DNA of 30,390 nucleotides from a virus, in the IMG/VR virus record IMGVR_UViG_3300028883_000107, positions 1-30,390 of that record. One strand, 5' to 3'. This document shows, piece by piece, positions 7,691 to 15,588 of the stretch (within the stretch, counting starts at the first letter, position 1; the number at the start of each line of letters is the position of its first letter). Position numbers and translations under genes: made by a program. Below the pieces are notes generated by a model. That model was not told the DNA's origin. It did not search any database and saw nothing but the letters and a program-made list of their open reading frames with translations.

Positions 7691-8044
7691 ATGGCCGTTC
7701 AAGTGGAAGGGAACGTCAAGACGTTTCCCGCGGGGGAAGTGCTCGCCGCAATCCGGCGAGTGAAGATCGATAGCGACGGAAACGTCGTCTATGCAGACGC
7801 CGGAGAGGCTTACGACGGCGTAACGCAGGACGCCGCGGCCGCTATCGGGGATCACGTTCCGGTCAAGCTCAAGAGCGGAGCGGGCTCGTTCAAGGTCACG
7901 GCGGACGGCGCGGCCGCTTGCGCCGCGGATCTCTACGGGGCGGACGACGGAAAAGTCTCCACAACGGAGAGCGGATCCGTCCAGTTCCGAGCCTTCGAGC
8001 CCGCGACGGCGGACGGGGACATAATCGAGGCCGGGCTCGTCTAG
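7691..8044 (+). CDS. Capsid decoration/cement protein
   Basis: This is a 117-residue protein, all-beta in character, with regularly spaced glycine and valine strands (AIRRVKIDSDGNVVYADAG, then GDHVPVKLKSGAGSFKVTA). The size and position between scaffold and major capsid genes match lambda gpD. The strand pattern also resembles DUF2190-type capsid cement proteins, which form small beta-barrels. It would trimerise or otherwise bind on the expanded capsid to stabilise it. A strong SD (GGAGGGAGAG) precedes the ATG. The exact fold family is not settled from sequence alone. Confidence 0.78.
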   Translation: MAVQVEGNVKTFPAGEVLAAIRRVKIDSDGNVVYADAGEAYDGVTQDAAAAIGDHVPVKLKSGAGSFKVTADGAAACAADLYGADDGKVSTTESGSVQFRAFEPATADGDIIEAGLV

Positions 8045-8074
8045 CGCGGGCTCTAGCAAACGGAGGGCGATCTA

Positions 8075-9043
8075 GTGCCAAGATACGGAACATACGAGAC
8101 GCCGAGAGCCGATCTCGGGCAAGCTCTCATGGAAACCCGTTTGATCCCGGTCGGCGGTTTCATCGGGATCACGATGCTTCCCGTCTTTCCGACTCGGAAG
8201 AAGGCCGCGGCCTTCTCCGCGATCACGCGGGAAAGCATCCTTCGGCGCCGCAACGTCAAGCGGGCGGCAAAGTCCGCTTACAACCGCGACAGCTACGAAG
8301 GCGACGATATCAGCTATTCGTGCCAGGAATACGGACACGAACAGCCGCTAGACGATTCGGAGCGGGCGCTCTACGCTTCGGACTTCGACGCGGAGCTCGT
8401 CGCCGTGATGGTCGCGGAGGGAGTTCTCACCAGGGAGCAGGAGATCCGGATCGCCGCGGCTCTCTTCAACACTACAACCTGGACGGGCGACGCTCTCTAT
8501 ACCGATTACTCGGCGGATCCCTGGGATTCCGCGGACGCCGACATAATCGGTCAAGTGAAGGCGATGAAAGAGAAAGTGCGACAGAACGTCGGGATGGAGC
8601 CGGACTCGCTTCTCGTTTCCAAAGTGCAGTTCGACAACGCGACGACGATCAACTCGGACATTCTCGATCGCCTCAAGTACACGCAGACGGCGACGAAGCG
8701 GGCTCTCGAGGAAAATCTCGCCGCGATCCTGGGGATCGGGCGAGTCGTCGTCGGGAACGGCGTCTACAATTCGGCGGCCGAAGGGCAGGATATGACGGCG
8801 GCGGACATTTGGTCCGACGATTACGCGATGGTCGCCGTCACCGCGAAGACGAATCAACTCGCGGAGCCCTGTCTCGGGCGAACGATGCTTTGGACGGCCG
8901 ACAGTCCCGAAAATGTCACCGTCGAAGAGTACCGGGAGCCACAGAGCCGGAGCGGGATCTATCGCGTCCGGCAGCAGACCGACGAGAAGGTCTTCGACCC
9001 CTACTTCGCGCACCTTGCGAAGATCGACGCGACCGGGTCCTAG
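8075..9043 (+). CDS. Major capsid protein, lambda gpE family
   Basis: This 322-residue protein builds the icosahedral shell. It begins with GTG at 8075, with SD GGAGGG (8062-8067) at good spacing. The C-terminal third is characteristic of the gpE family: VTVEEYREPQSRSGIYRVRQ followed by TDEKVFDPYFAHLAKI. The N-terminal region has the IPVGGFIGITMLPVF strand and an R-rich E-loop-like segment (RRRNVKRAAKSAYNRDSY). A strong hairpin with a TTCG tetraloop follows 14 bases after the stop. Together with gpA-, gpB- and C/Nu3-type neighbours, this fixes the module as lambda-like. Confidence 0.9.
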   Translation: MPRYGTYETPRADLGQALMETRLIPVGGFIGITMLPVFPTRKKAAAFSAITRESILRRRNVKRAAKSAYNRDSYEGDDISYSCQEYGHEQPLDDSERALYASDFDAELVAVMVAEGVLTREQEIRIAAALFNTTTWTGDALYTDYSADPWDSADADIIGQVKAMKEKVRQNVGMEPDSLLVSKVQFDNATTINSDILDRLKYTQTATKRALEENLAAILGIGRVVVGNGVYNSAAEGQDMTAADIWSDDYAMVAVTAKTNQLAEPCLGRTMLWTADSPENVTVEEYREPQSRSGIYRVRQQTDEKVFDPYFAHLAKIDATGS

Positions 9044-9057
9044 ACCTAAAGCATAGT

Positions 9058-9087
9058 CCGGGCGGGGGGCTTCGGCTCCCCGCCCGG
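9058..9087 (+). terminator. Strong GC hairpin with TTCG tetraloop after the capsid gene
   Basis: CCGGGCGGGGGGC (9058-9070) pairs with GCTCCCCGCCCGG (9075-9087) over 13 bp, with one G-U pair and the extra-stable C(TTCG)G loop. There is no T-run after it, so it may stabilise the capsid mRNA 3' end or act as a partial terminator rather than a classical intrinsic terminator. Confidence 0.7.
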
Positions 9088-9130
9088 CGGGCGGAATCCT
9101 AACGGCGGGGGCGGGCGCCGGTCCTTATCC

Positions 9131-9182
9131 GGGGGCCGGCCCCCCCCGTCGATCACGGTCCCCGGAGATAGGAGTCGAAGCG
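9131..9182 (+). promoter_or_regulatory. Palindrome plus motif shared with the 17007-17044 leader
   Basis: A 14-bp palindrome, GGGGGCCGGCCCCC (9131-9144), is followed by CGGTCCCCGGAGATAGGAG just before the ATG at 9183. A near copy, CGGTCCCCGGATAGGAAG, precedes the gene at 17045, also after a large hairpin. AGGAG or AGGAAG in the motif serves as the SD. No -35/-10 elements are evident. Confidence 0.4.
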
Positions 9183-9839
9183 ATGAGACGCGCAATTCTA
9201 GCGGCCCCCCTGGCGATGATTCTTCTCGCGGCGGGATGCGAGCCGCTCTCGGAACAGGATCAGAAGGACAAGGCGATAGCGACGGCGGCGCTCGCCGAGA
9301 TCGGCGAGAGACTCCCGCTCTTGAAGGCGAAGCTCGAGAAGCTCGTCGAACGGGGAAAGTCGATCGCTCTCGAGATCGCCGAAATCCGGGCGAAGGTCGC
9401 GGCCGGGAGCTTCCCGGCGGCCGATGCTCTCGAGCTCGTCGCCGGCCTAATGTCGGAGAAGGATACGATCGCCGGCGAGATCCTCGCGACGAAGGACGAT
9501 ATCTCGAAGCTTCTCGAGCTCGGCAAGCAAGCCGACGCGAAGCTCGACGAGATCCGCAAGCGCAACAAGTGGGCATGGGCTCGGACGCTCGGAGAGGGAG
9601 CTCTCTCGCTTGTCCTGGCCTATTTCGGGATCGCCTGGAAGCGGAAGGCCGCGGCCCTGGCGAACGTCTCAAGCTCTCTCGATGCTCGGACGGCGAGCCT
9701 TGTCGTCGCGGAGAAGACTCGGGACGCATTGATCGCGACGATCGATAAGCATCCCGAAGCAAAACCGACGGCAAGAGCGAAGGCCGAAGAGGCCGGGATC
9801 CTTCCGGCCCTGGCGGAAGCGGTTCGCCGGATCACTTAG
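9183..9839 (+). CDS. Lipoprotein with coiled coil and inner-membrane segment (spanin-like candidate)
   Basis: This is a 218-residue protein. The N-terminus is a lipoprotein signal with lipobox LLAAGC (Cys19) and Glu at +2, which favours outer-membrane sorting. Residues 25-128 form a long charged coiled coil. Residues 135-152 (LGEGALSLVLAYFGIAW) are a probable transmembrane helix followed by positive KRK. A chain anchored by lipid in the outer membrane and by a helix in the inner membrane is the architecture of unimolecular spanins, which fuse the two membranes at lysis. Here about 65 extra residues follow the helix, which is unusual. The role is inferred from topology only; a structural or immunity lipoprotein is the alternative. 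Confidence 0.72.
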   Translation: MRRAILAAPLAMILLAAGCEPLSEQDQKDKAIATAALAEIGERLPLLKAKLEKLVERGKSIALEIAEIRAKVAAGSFPAADALELVAGLMSEKDTIAGEILATKDDISKLLELGKQADAKLDEIRKRNKWAWARTLGEGALSLVLAYFGIAWKRKAAALANVSSSLDARTASLVVAEKTRDALIATIDKHPEAKPTARAKAEEAGILPALAEAVRRIT

Positions 9840-9851
9840 GAAGGGGCATCA

Positions 9852-10172
9852 ATGCCGGACACAGTTCCCGAGCCGAGAAGCGTCAAGGATTGCGCGGAGC
9901 TTCAAAAGACTTGCCGGAGCGAAGTCTTCGGCAAGATCGACAGCAAGCATTCCGAGACGCAAACGCTAATCAACGAAAAACATCTCGAGCTTATGCGGGA
10001 GCTCGGCGAGATCAAGGCGAAGGCGGCCTATCAAGCCGGTTTGGCGAACGCTCGAGCGACGACCGGCCCCCAGGATCCCGTCAAAGGGGGGAAATGGTCC
10101 TGGAGAGAGGTCGCCGCGGCGATCATCATCATAACGGCCGCGATCGCTTCGGCGATCGCCGCGATCAAATAG
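9852..10172 (+). CDS. Small coiled-coil protein with C-terminal membrane anchor (XhlA/holin-like topology)
   Basis: This is a 106-residue protein. Residues 12-60 are an amphipathic charged helix, a Thr/Gly/Pro linker follows, and residues 84-105 (EVAAAIIIITAAIASAIAAI) are a single C-terminal transmembrane helix ending in Lys. The arrangement matches XhlA/haemolysin-type phage membrane proteins found with holins. It starts 12 bases after the spanin-like lipoprotein, with SD AGGAAGGGG. Taken with its neighbours it could belong to a lysis set, but no endolysin is seen nearby. Family assignment is tentative. Confidence 0.65.
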   Translation: MPDTVPEPRSVKDCAELQKTCRSEVFGKIDSKHSETQTLINEKHLELMRELGEIKAKAAYQAGLANARATTGPQDPVKGGKWSWREVAAAIIIITAAIASAIAAIK

Positions 10173-10181
10173 GGGGGCCGC

Positions 10182-10274
10182 CTGGGAGCGGTTTTCGTTC
10201 TCTTCCTTCTCTTGATCCTGGTCATAGTCTCCGGGGATGGAGGGAAGCCGAAGGGGGGAGAGTGGACTAGATGA
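10182..10274 (+). CDS. Possible 30-residue membrane peptide with CTG start
   Basis: The frame after the previous TAG stop encodes a very hydrophobic helix (AVFVLFLLLILVIVS) followed by a polar tail (GDGGKPKGGEWTR). Its TGA overlaps the next ATG as ATGA (10271-10274), the junction used throughout this genome. The only plausible starts are CTG at 10182, preceded by AGGGGGG, or TTG at 10212. Read-through of the TAG at 10170 is another route, since the frame is the same. It would fill a gap otherwise empty in a tightly packed operon. It is weakly supported because no ATG/GTG exists. Confidence 0.35.
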   Translation: MGAVFVLFLLLILVIVSGDGGKPKGGEWTR

Positions 10275-10600
10275 GTCTTCACAAGCGAGACGGCTCGGCT
10301 TGCCTTCCCGGGGATCCCGCCCGCGAGCGTCGCCGGGATCCCCTTCTCGCCGCGGCGTCCTATAAGCTCGGCGGGGATCCGCTCGAGCTCGTCGCTCGCT
10401 TTACGGGGATCTCGCACGGCGAGAGCGACGGAAAGCCCTTGATCTTCGAGCTCGGGATTACCGGCAATCCCCGGAACCGCGATCACGAAGGCTTGATCGG
10501 CGCGACTCGCTATCCCGACGAGGCCGCTTGTCTTGACGACTTCAAGGCGAAGATAGCGGATCTCGAGCGGGCCGGCGCGACGATCTCGGGAAGGGGATAG
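10271..10600 (+). CDS. Unknown 109-residue protein
   Basis: The ATG at 10271 overlaps the stop of the candidate membrane peptide and follows a purine-rich SD (GGGGGGAGAG). The N-terminus is basic with the segment RERRRDPLLAAASY; the middle contains TGISHGESDGKPLIFELGITGN, with glycine and charged residues; the end is a short amphipathic helix. There is no signal peptide or membrane segment. The family was not recognised. It sits between membrane genes and the first large fibre-like gene, so it could belong to either set. Confidence 0.65.
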   Translation: MSLHKRDGSACLPGDPARERRRDPLLAAASYKLGGDPLELVARFTGISHGESDGKPLIFELGITGNPRNRDHEGLIGATRYPDEAACLDDFKAKIADLERAGATISGRG

Positions 10601-10601
10601 A

Positions 10602-12950
10602 ATGGCTTCCCGTTACTTCGTCGGCGATACGGACTCTCATTGGAACGACGCGAGCAATTGGGCCGCGAGCTCGGGCGGGGCCGGCGGCGCCGGCGTCCCG
10701 ACGGCGACGGACGACGTCTTCTTCGATGCGAATAGTCCGGATTGCCTTCTCGATCTCGCGACGGCCGTCGCGAAGAGCGTCGATTGTACCGGGTTCGCGA
10801 ACGATCTCGACTTGAACGGAAACCGGCTCAACACGGGGGACGGGAGCGTCCTTCTCGTCGCCGGAATGACCTTGACGCACAATAACGGCGAAATCGATAT
10901 GGCTCCGACGACGGGAACCGTCACGATTGCGACGGCCGGAAAGACTCTCTATGACTTCTCCGCGGATGGCTTCGGATCCGCCGTCGTCCAGCTTGCCGAC
11001 GCTATGACTTGCGAGAATGAAGTCGAAGTCAATAGCGGCGAATTCGATCTTAACGATCAAGACTTGACGGCGATTCTCTTCGACTTCAACGGGGGGACGG
11101 TCAACGCCGGATCCGGGGATATCAATCTCTCGGGGACGACGGCTGATTTCGATATGTCCGCGGGAACATTCAACGCCGAAAGCGGAACGATCAAGTTCCA
11201 GCGGAATTTTACGATCACCGGCGGGACCTTTAACGCGGGGACGGGAACGATCGAGGAACAAGGCTCGATCTCAAAGACGATCAACGTCGCCGGACAGACG
11301 TTTAATAATTGGGTTCGAACCATTATCGGCGGATACGGAACGACGCTTCTATCGGACTTGGACGTCAACGGAGACTATACCAATAACGACGGCTATTCGA
11401 TCTCCGGAGCCTATAAGATCAAGGTCGCCGGAGACTTGATTGCCAATGGCTCGGAGATTTCGACCGGGTCCGGATTCCTGGGGTTCGAGCTCGACGGATC
11501 CGGAACGCAGAATATCACGCCGGGCTCGGCGACGGATGCTCTCCCGTCGATCCGGCTCAACAATTCGGGGACCGTCGTCGTCGGCGGGGACTTCGTTCTA
11601 AAGGGATCTTGGATCCGCACAAGCGGAACGGGGGCCGACTTCGCGACGAATTCGGTCAAAGTCACATTGACGGGCGGAGCTAGCTTCGAGCAAGACGACG
11701 ACGTCTCCGTCTTCTATGACGTCGAGATGGACTATGGGTCTTACACGCGGACTTTTTCCGCCGACTGGCATATCTCCAATGACTTCACCTTGACGGCAAT
11801 CGGTGGAGCCAATGGCTCGAGCTCGATCTATATCGGCGGCGACGTCTCGTCGGCCGATACGTCAATGAACCTATATTCTAATCGGATGATCCTCAATGGG
11901 AGCGGAGATCAGCAGATCGACGGCCCGGGCGCCTTGTGGAGTGTAGAGATCGACAAGTCCGCCGGAGACGTTGTCTTCGGCTCTTCCTGGCTCGTCTATA
12001 ATTCCTTCCGGAACAAGTCCGCGAGCGCGATCGATGCGGGGACCTATACGCTCGGCTTCCAGGGAACAGGCGCCGAAATCGCGGCCGGCGGGCAAGCTCT
12101 CTATTCGATAGAGACGAAGCTCACTTATAACTATAACACGTTGACGATTATCGGGCTTCTTACGCTCGAGGGCGATCTTCTGTTAACGGACGGCCGGCTC
12201 GCCGGCTCCGTCGACGTCGAAGGCGATGTCGTCGCGACTTCCGATCAGACCGGAGGGACGGCGGCGATCACGCTCACAGGGAGCGGAGCTCAATCGATCG
12301 ATTGTGGATCCGCTTCGACAATGCCTTCGGGAACCTTCACGATCGACAAGCCGGCCGGGACGGCGACGCTCGCGTCGGCCCTGGTGCTCGACTCTTCCGG
12401 TCAAGATCTCGTCATAATCGAGGGGACGCTCGATCTCGCCGGCTATGACTTGACCGTGAATGATATTCTCGACGTCGACGACGACGGTCGATTGAAGCTC
12501 AAGGGGACGGAGACGGTTTCGCGGACGACGATCACGCTCGACGGAACGATAGAATTCTATGATTCCGGAGTGACAGCATTCGTCACGAATTACGGCTCGA
12601 CGTTCGGGAATATGATCTTCGGAGCCTCAAAGACTCATCAATTCGCGAACGGGATCGGGAGCGAGATCACCGTCAACGGGACGCTAGAGTCGGCCGGGAC
12701 AAGCTCGACGCGGGCCGTCCTTCGGTCCGACTCCGACGGGAATCAATGGTATATCGACTTGCAAGGGAGCTCGATTCTCGACGACGCCGTCGACGTCAAG
12801 GATTCGAATGCAGGATCGGGGAAAGACGTTTACGCGATCGGCTCCCAGGATAGCGGGAACAATTCTTCGGAGTGGATCTTCTCGGCGGCCGCGGGGGGCG
12901 GCGGAGCTCCGATCATCGGGAGCCCGATAATCAAGGGGGCCGGTCAATGA
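10602..12950 (+). CDS. Large repetitive beta-rich (beta-helix/adhesin-like) virion protein
   Basis: This is a 782-residue protein. The N-terminus RYFVGDTDSHWNDASNW followed by GVPTATDDVFFD is a motif common in large secreted adhesins and phage surface proteins. The rest is a long series of short beta strands separated by Gly/Asp/Asn turns, with recurring phrases such as GTFNAGTGTI, GDLIANGSEI and LTLEGDLLL, as expected for a right-handed beta-helix. Cysteines and long helices are rare. The protein is acidic. It probably forms a fibre, whisker or decoration. The start at 10602 has SD AAGGGGAT. The 3' end overlaps the next gene as ATGA. Confidence 0.75.
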   Translation: MASRYFVGDTDSHWNDASNWAASSGGAGGAGVPTATDDVFFDANSPDCLLDLATAVAKSVDCTGFANDLDLNGNRLNTGDGSVLLVAGMTLTHNNGEIDMAPTTGTVTIATAGKTLYDFSADGFGSAVVQLADAMTCENEVEVNSGEFDLNDQDLTAILFDFNGGTVNAGSGDINLSGTTADFDMSAGTFNAESGTIKFQRNFTITGGTFNAGTGTIEEQGSISKTINVAGQTFNNWVRTIIGGYGTTLLSDLDVNGDYTNNDGYSISGAYKIKVAGDLIANGSEISTGSGFLGFELDGSGTQNITPGSATDALPSIRLNNSGTVVVGGDFVLKGSWIRTSGTGADFATNSVKVTLTGGASFEQDDDVSVFYDVEMDYGSYTRTFSADWHISNDFTLTAIGGANGSSSIYIGGDVSSADTSMNLYSNRMILNGSGDQQIDGPGALWSVEIDKSAGDVVFGSSWLVYNSFRNKSASAIDAGTYTLGFQGTGAEIAAGGQALYSIETKLTYNYNTLTIIGLLTLEGDLLLTDGRLAGSVDVEGDVVATSDQTGGTAAITLTGSGAQSIDCGSASTMPSGTFTIDKPAGTATLASALVLDSSGQDLVIIEGTLDLAGYDLTVNDILDVDDDGRLKLKGTETVSRTTITLDGTIEFYDSGVTAFVTNYGSTFGNMIFGASKTHQFANGIGSEITVNGTLESAGTSSTRAVLRSDSDGNQWYIDLQGSSILDDAVDVKDSNAGSGKDVYAIGSQDSGNNSSEWIFSAAAGGGGAPIIGSPIIKGAGQ

Positions 12951-14896
12951 AGCTCGGAAGAACGAAAGAAGTCCTTTTCGCGACGTCGCGATTCTCGACG
13001 GGCGAAGCTTACGACGCGACCGGGACGCCGACGGGGACGATCTACAAAAACGGGACGGCCGACGCTCTTTCCGTCACCGTTTCAAACATCAAGACGGGGC
13101 TTTATAAGGCCGTCTTCACGCCGACGACCGGCGCCGGCTTCGCGGCCGGCGACGACGTCGAGCTCGAGATCTCCGCGACGGTCGATAGCGTCCCGGGAGT
13201 CGCAACCGTTTGGAGAGATATTCTTTCGACGAACGATATCGACGACGTCGACACAGTCGCGGACGCGATCAAGGCGAAGACGGATAACCTTCCGGGCTCG
13301 CCGGCGGCGACTGGCGACGCTATGACTCTCGAAGACGACGCGATCACCGCGGCCAAGTTCGACGAGTCGACGGCCTTCCCGCTCAAGAGCGACGATTCGG
13401 GCGCGACCGAAGTCGCCCGGACCGGGGCCGATGGGGATACGCTCGAGACGCTTTCGGACGAGATCGCCAACGTTCAAGCGACCTTGGGGACGCCGATCAC
13501 GCCGATAGCCGACAAGGTCGACGCTCTCCAGGTCACGGCGGACAGCATAGAGAGCAAGGTCGACACGGTCGACGGAAACGTCGACGCAATCAAGGCGAAG
13601 ACGGACAATCTCCCGGCGGATCCGGCCGGAGTCTCGGATCTCGCTTCCCTGGCTCTCGAGGCGACGGCCCAGGGGATCAAGGCGAAGACGGACCTTCTCC
13701 CGAGCTCGCCGGCGGCGACCGGCGACGCTATGACTCTCGAAGACGACGCGATCACCGCGGCCAAGTTCGACGAGTCGACGGCGTTCCCGCTCAAGTCGGC
13801 CGACGCCGGCGCGACGGAAGTCGCCCGGACCGGGGCCGATGGGGATACGCTCGAGACGCTCTCCGATCAGATCGACGGAGCGGCTCTCGAGACGACGGCC
13901 CAGGCGATCAAGGCAAAGACGGACGGGCTCAATTTCTCGGGAACGGACGTCAAGGCGACGCTTGACGGCGAAGAGGTCGACGTCGGAAGCGTCAAGGGGA
14001 CGAGCCTTCAAGCGAAGGTCGGGCCGAATTTCGACGCATTCTATCAGAATGCGGGCGCGGATACGTCGAAGCTCGTCGACGACGTCGGAACGGCGACCGG
14101 CGGGAACGATTGGACGTCGGGCGAGAAGGAAAACATCCGGCAAGCCCTGGGGATCACCGGGACGAAGTCGGCGACGTCCGGCGGGAACCTGGACGCCGTC
14201 AAGGCGAAGACGGACCTTCTCCCGGCGGATCCGGCCGGAGTCTCCGATCTCGCGTCCCTGGCGCTCGAGGCGACGGCCCAGGGGATCAAGGCGAAGACGG
14301 ACCTTCTCCCGGGCTCGCCGGCGGCGACCGGGGACGCTATGACGCTCCAGGACGACGCGATCACGGCGGCCAAATTCGACGAGTCGACGGCGTTCCCGAT
14401 CAAGTCGGCCGACGCCGGCGCGACGGAGATCGCCCGGACGGGGGCCGACGGAGATACGCTCGAGACGCTTTCCGATCAGATCGACGGAGCGGCTCTCGAG
14501 ACGACGGCCCAGGCGATCAAGGCGAAGACGGACCTTCTCCCGGCGGATCCGGCCGGAGTCTCGGATCTCGCGTCCCTGGCGCTCGAGGCGACGGCCCAGG
14601 GAATCAAGGCGAAGACGGACCTTCTCCCGAGCTCGCCGGCGGCGACCGGCGATGAAATGGCCCTAACGGCGGACGCGATCGACGCGATCGTCGCGGATCT
14701 CCGCGACGCGAAATGGACAGCCGGCGGGGTCAATACGCTTGCGGACGTCTTGAAGGCCGTCTTCGCGATGGCCCGGGGGAACGTCTATCGCTCGGGGGCC
14801 GATTACAAGGTCTATGACGACGACGATACGGGCGCCGAGGATGGAACGCTTCTCTTTACGCTCACGATCGGGAGCTCTTCGAGGATCTCGAGCTAA
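12947..14896 (+). CDS. Repeat-rich fibre or neck protein with AIKAKTD repeats
   Basis: This is a 649-residue protein. Residues 1-100 form a beta-type head domain (TGTIYKNGTADALSVTV, then AGDDVELEISATVDSVPGV), similar to N-termini of phage fibre/BppU-like proteins. Residues 105-600 consist of repeated helical stretches with the phrase AIKAKTDLLP, joined to blocks containing DDAITAAKFDESTAFPLKS and ARTGADGDTLETLSDQI. Such heptad-like repeats form trimeric shafts. The C-terminus (YRSGADYKVYDDDDTGAEDG) is a short beta domain. The start at 12947 forms ATGA with the previous stop, in preference to the longer open frame from 12872. DNA repeats are listed separately. Confidence 0.78.
   Translation: MKLGRTKEVLFATSRFSTGEAYDATGTPTGTIYKNGTADALSVTVSNIKTGLYKAVFTPTTGAGFAAGDDVELEISATVDSVPGVATVWRDILSTNDIDDVDTVADAIKAKTDNLPGSPAATGDAMTLEDDAITAAKFDESTAFPLKSDDSGATEVARTGADGDTLETLSDEIANVQATLGTPITPIADKVDALQVTADSIESKVDTVDGNVDAIKAKTDNLPADPAGVSDLASLALEATAQGIKAKTDLLPSSPAATGDAMTLEDDAITAAKFDESTAFPLKSADAGATEVARTGADGDTLETLSDQIDGAALETTAQAIKAKTDGLNFSGTDVKATLDGEEVDVGSVKGTSLQAKVGPNFDAFYQNAGADTSKLVDDVGTATGGNDWTSGEKENIRQALGITGTKSATSGGNLDAVKAKTDLLPADPAGVSDLASLALEATAQGIKAKTDLLPGSPAATGDAMTLQDDAITAAKFDESTAFPIKSADAGATEIARTGADGDTLETLSDQIDGAALETTAQAIKAKTDLLPADPAGVSDLASLALEATAQGIKAKTDLLPSSPAATGDEMALTADAIDAIVADLRDAKWTAGGVNTLADVLKAVFAMARGNVYRSGADYKVYDDDDTGAEDGTLLFTLTIGSSSRISS
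13616..13920 (+). repeat. Long direct repeat in fibre-like gene, copy 1
   Basis: This block starts with GCGGATCCGGCCGGAGTCTC and runs to the AIKAKTD codons. It recurs nearly identically 609 nt (203 codons) downstream. A related partial block, lacking the first section, lies at 13262-13455. Confidence 0.8.
14225..14527 (+). repeat. Long direct repeat in fibre-like gene, copy 2
   Basis: This is a near-identical copy of 13616-13920 with a few mostly silent differences (for example CTCGAAGAC versus CTCCAGGAC, and ACCGGGGCC versus ACGGGGGCC). Confidence 0.8.
14543..14655 (+). repeat. Long direct repeat in fibre-like gene, partial copy 3
   Basis: This is a third start of the same unit, 318 nt (106 codons) after copy 2, truncated after the SSPAATGD codons. 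All offsets are whole codons, so copy number could change without breaking the frame. Confidence 0.75.
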
Positions 14897-15588
14897 TGAC
14901 GATAGCGGCGGGCGATCTTCAATCAATGGGGGTTTGGGGATGGTTTGTGACGCAAGGCGTCCCCGCTCCGACTCTCGCCGTCGAAGATCTCGAAGACGGT
15001 TCGGGGGCCCGCTATACGATAACCGATTCGGCGGCCGGCGTTCAAAATGTGTGCTATGCGATCGACTCGACGGGCGCCGTCAACGAAATCGGGACGATCG
15101 TCGGAAACGGCTCCGAAGTCTTCGCGCTGGACGTAGGTCCCTATTGGGGATTCGCCCGGGCGTCGAACGCTTATGGATCCGCCGTCTCGAATTTCGTTCC
15201 GTTCGGAGTGACAGACGGCTCCGGATGCGTCGTCCGGAGCGACTTCGGCGACGACTTCGAAGCCCTGGAAGAAGCGACGCTTCTCCCCGAATTCGGGGAG
15301 ACGATCACCTATCGCCGCGGAATCGCGGCCGTATCTCTTACGGGGATCCTCGCTCCGGTCATTACACGATACGATCCCCGGGAGGGAATCGACGTCGCGG
15401 TCGGGGATTCGTCCTGGCTTGTTCGCGTCGAAGATCTCGACTTCGGAGCGGGATGCGTGGAGCCGCGGAAGTTCGACAGGATCGTAACGGCGAAGGGGGC
15501 CGAATACGAGGTCGTCGAGCCCGGGGACATTGATCGGGAGCGGATAATGCGATCGATCCCGACGAGACGATCGGAGCACAAGCAATGA
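14896..15588 (+). CDS. FN3/Ig-like domain fused to gpFII-like head-tail connector
   Basis: This is a 230-residue protein. Residues 20-105 look like a fibronectin-III or Ig-like beta sandwich (APTLAVEDLEDGSGARYTI, then YWGFARASNAYGSAVSNFVP). Residues 112-225 resemble the lambda gpFII head-tail connector group: RSDFGDDFEALEEATLLPEF, GETITYRRG, then AVSLTGILAPV and a C-terminal GAEYEVVEPGDI. gpFII joins the completed head to the tail and lies before the Z/U genes, as here. The start overlaps the upstream TAA by one base (TAATG). No internal SD separates the two parts, so they are read as one polypeptide. The FII part is moderately sure, the FN3 part less so. Confidence 0.65.
   Translation: MTIAAGDLQSMGVWGWFVTQGVPAPTLAVEDLEDGSGARYTITDSAAGVQNVCYAIDSTGAVNEIGTIVGNGSEVFALDVGPYWGFARASNAYGSAVSNFVPFGVTDGSGCVVRSDFGDDFEALEEATLLPEFGETITYRRGIAAVSLTGILAPVITRYDPREGIDVAVGDSSWLVRVEDLDFGAGCVEPRKFDRIVTAKGAEYEVVEPGDIDRERIMRSIPTRRSEHKQ

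Noticed and set aside
13082-14143. A 353-codon minus-strand frame
   Set aside because: It is antisense to the repeat-rich shaft gene; the repeats appear only because the sense gene repeats, and there is no SD or sensible N-terminus.
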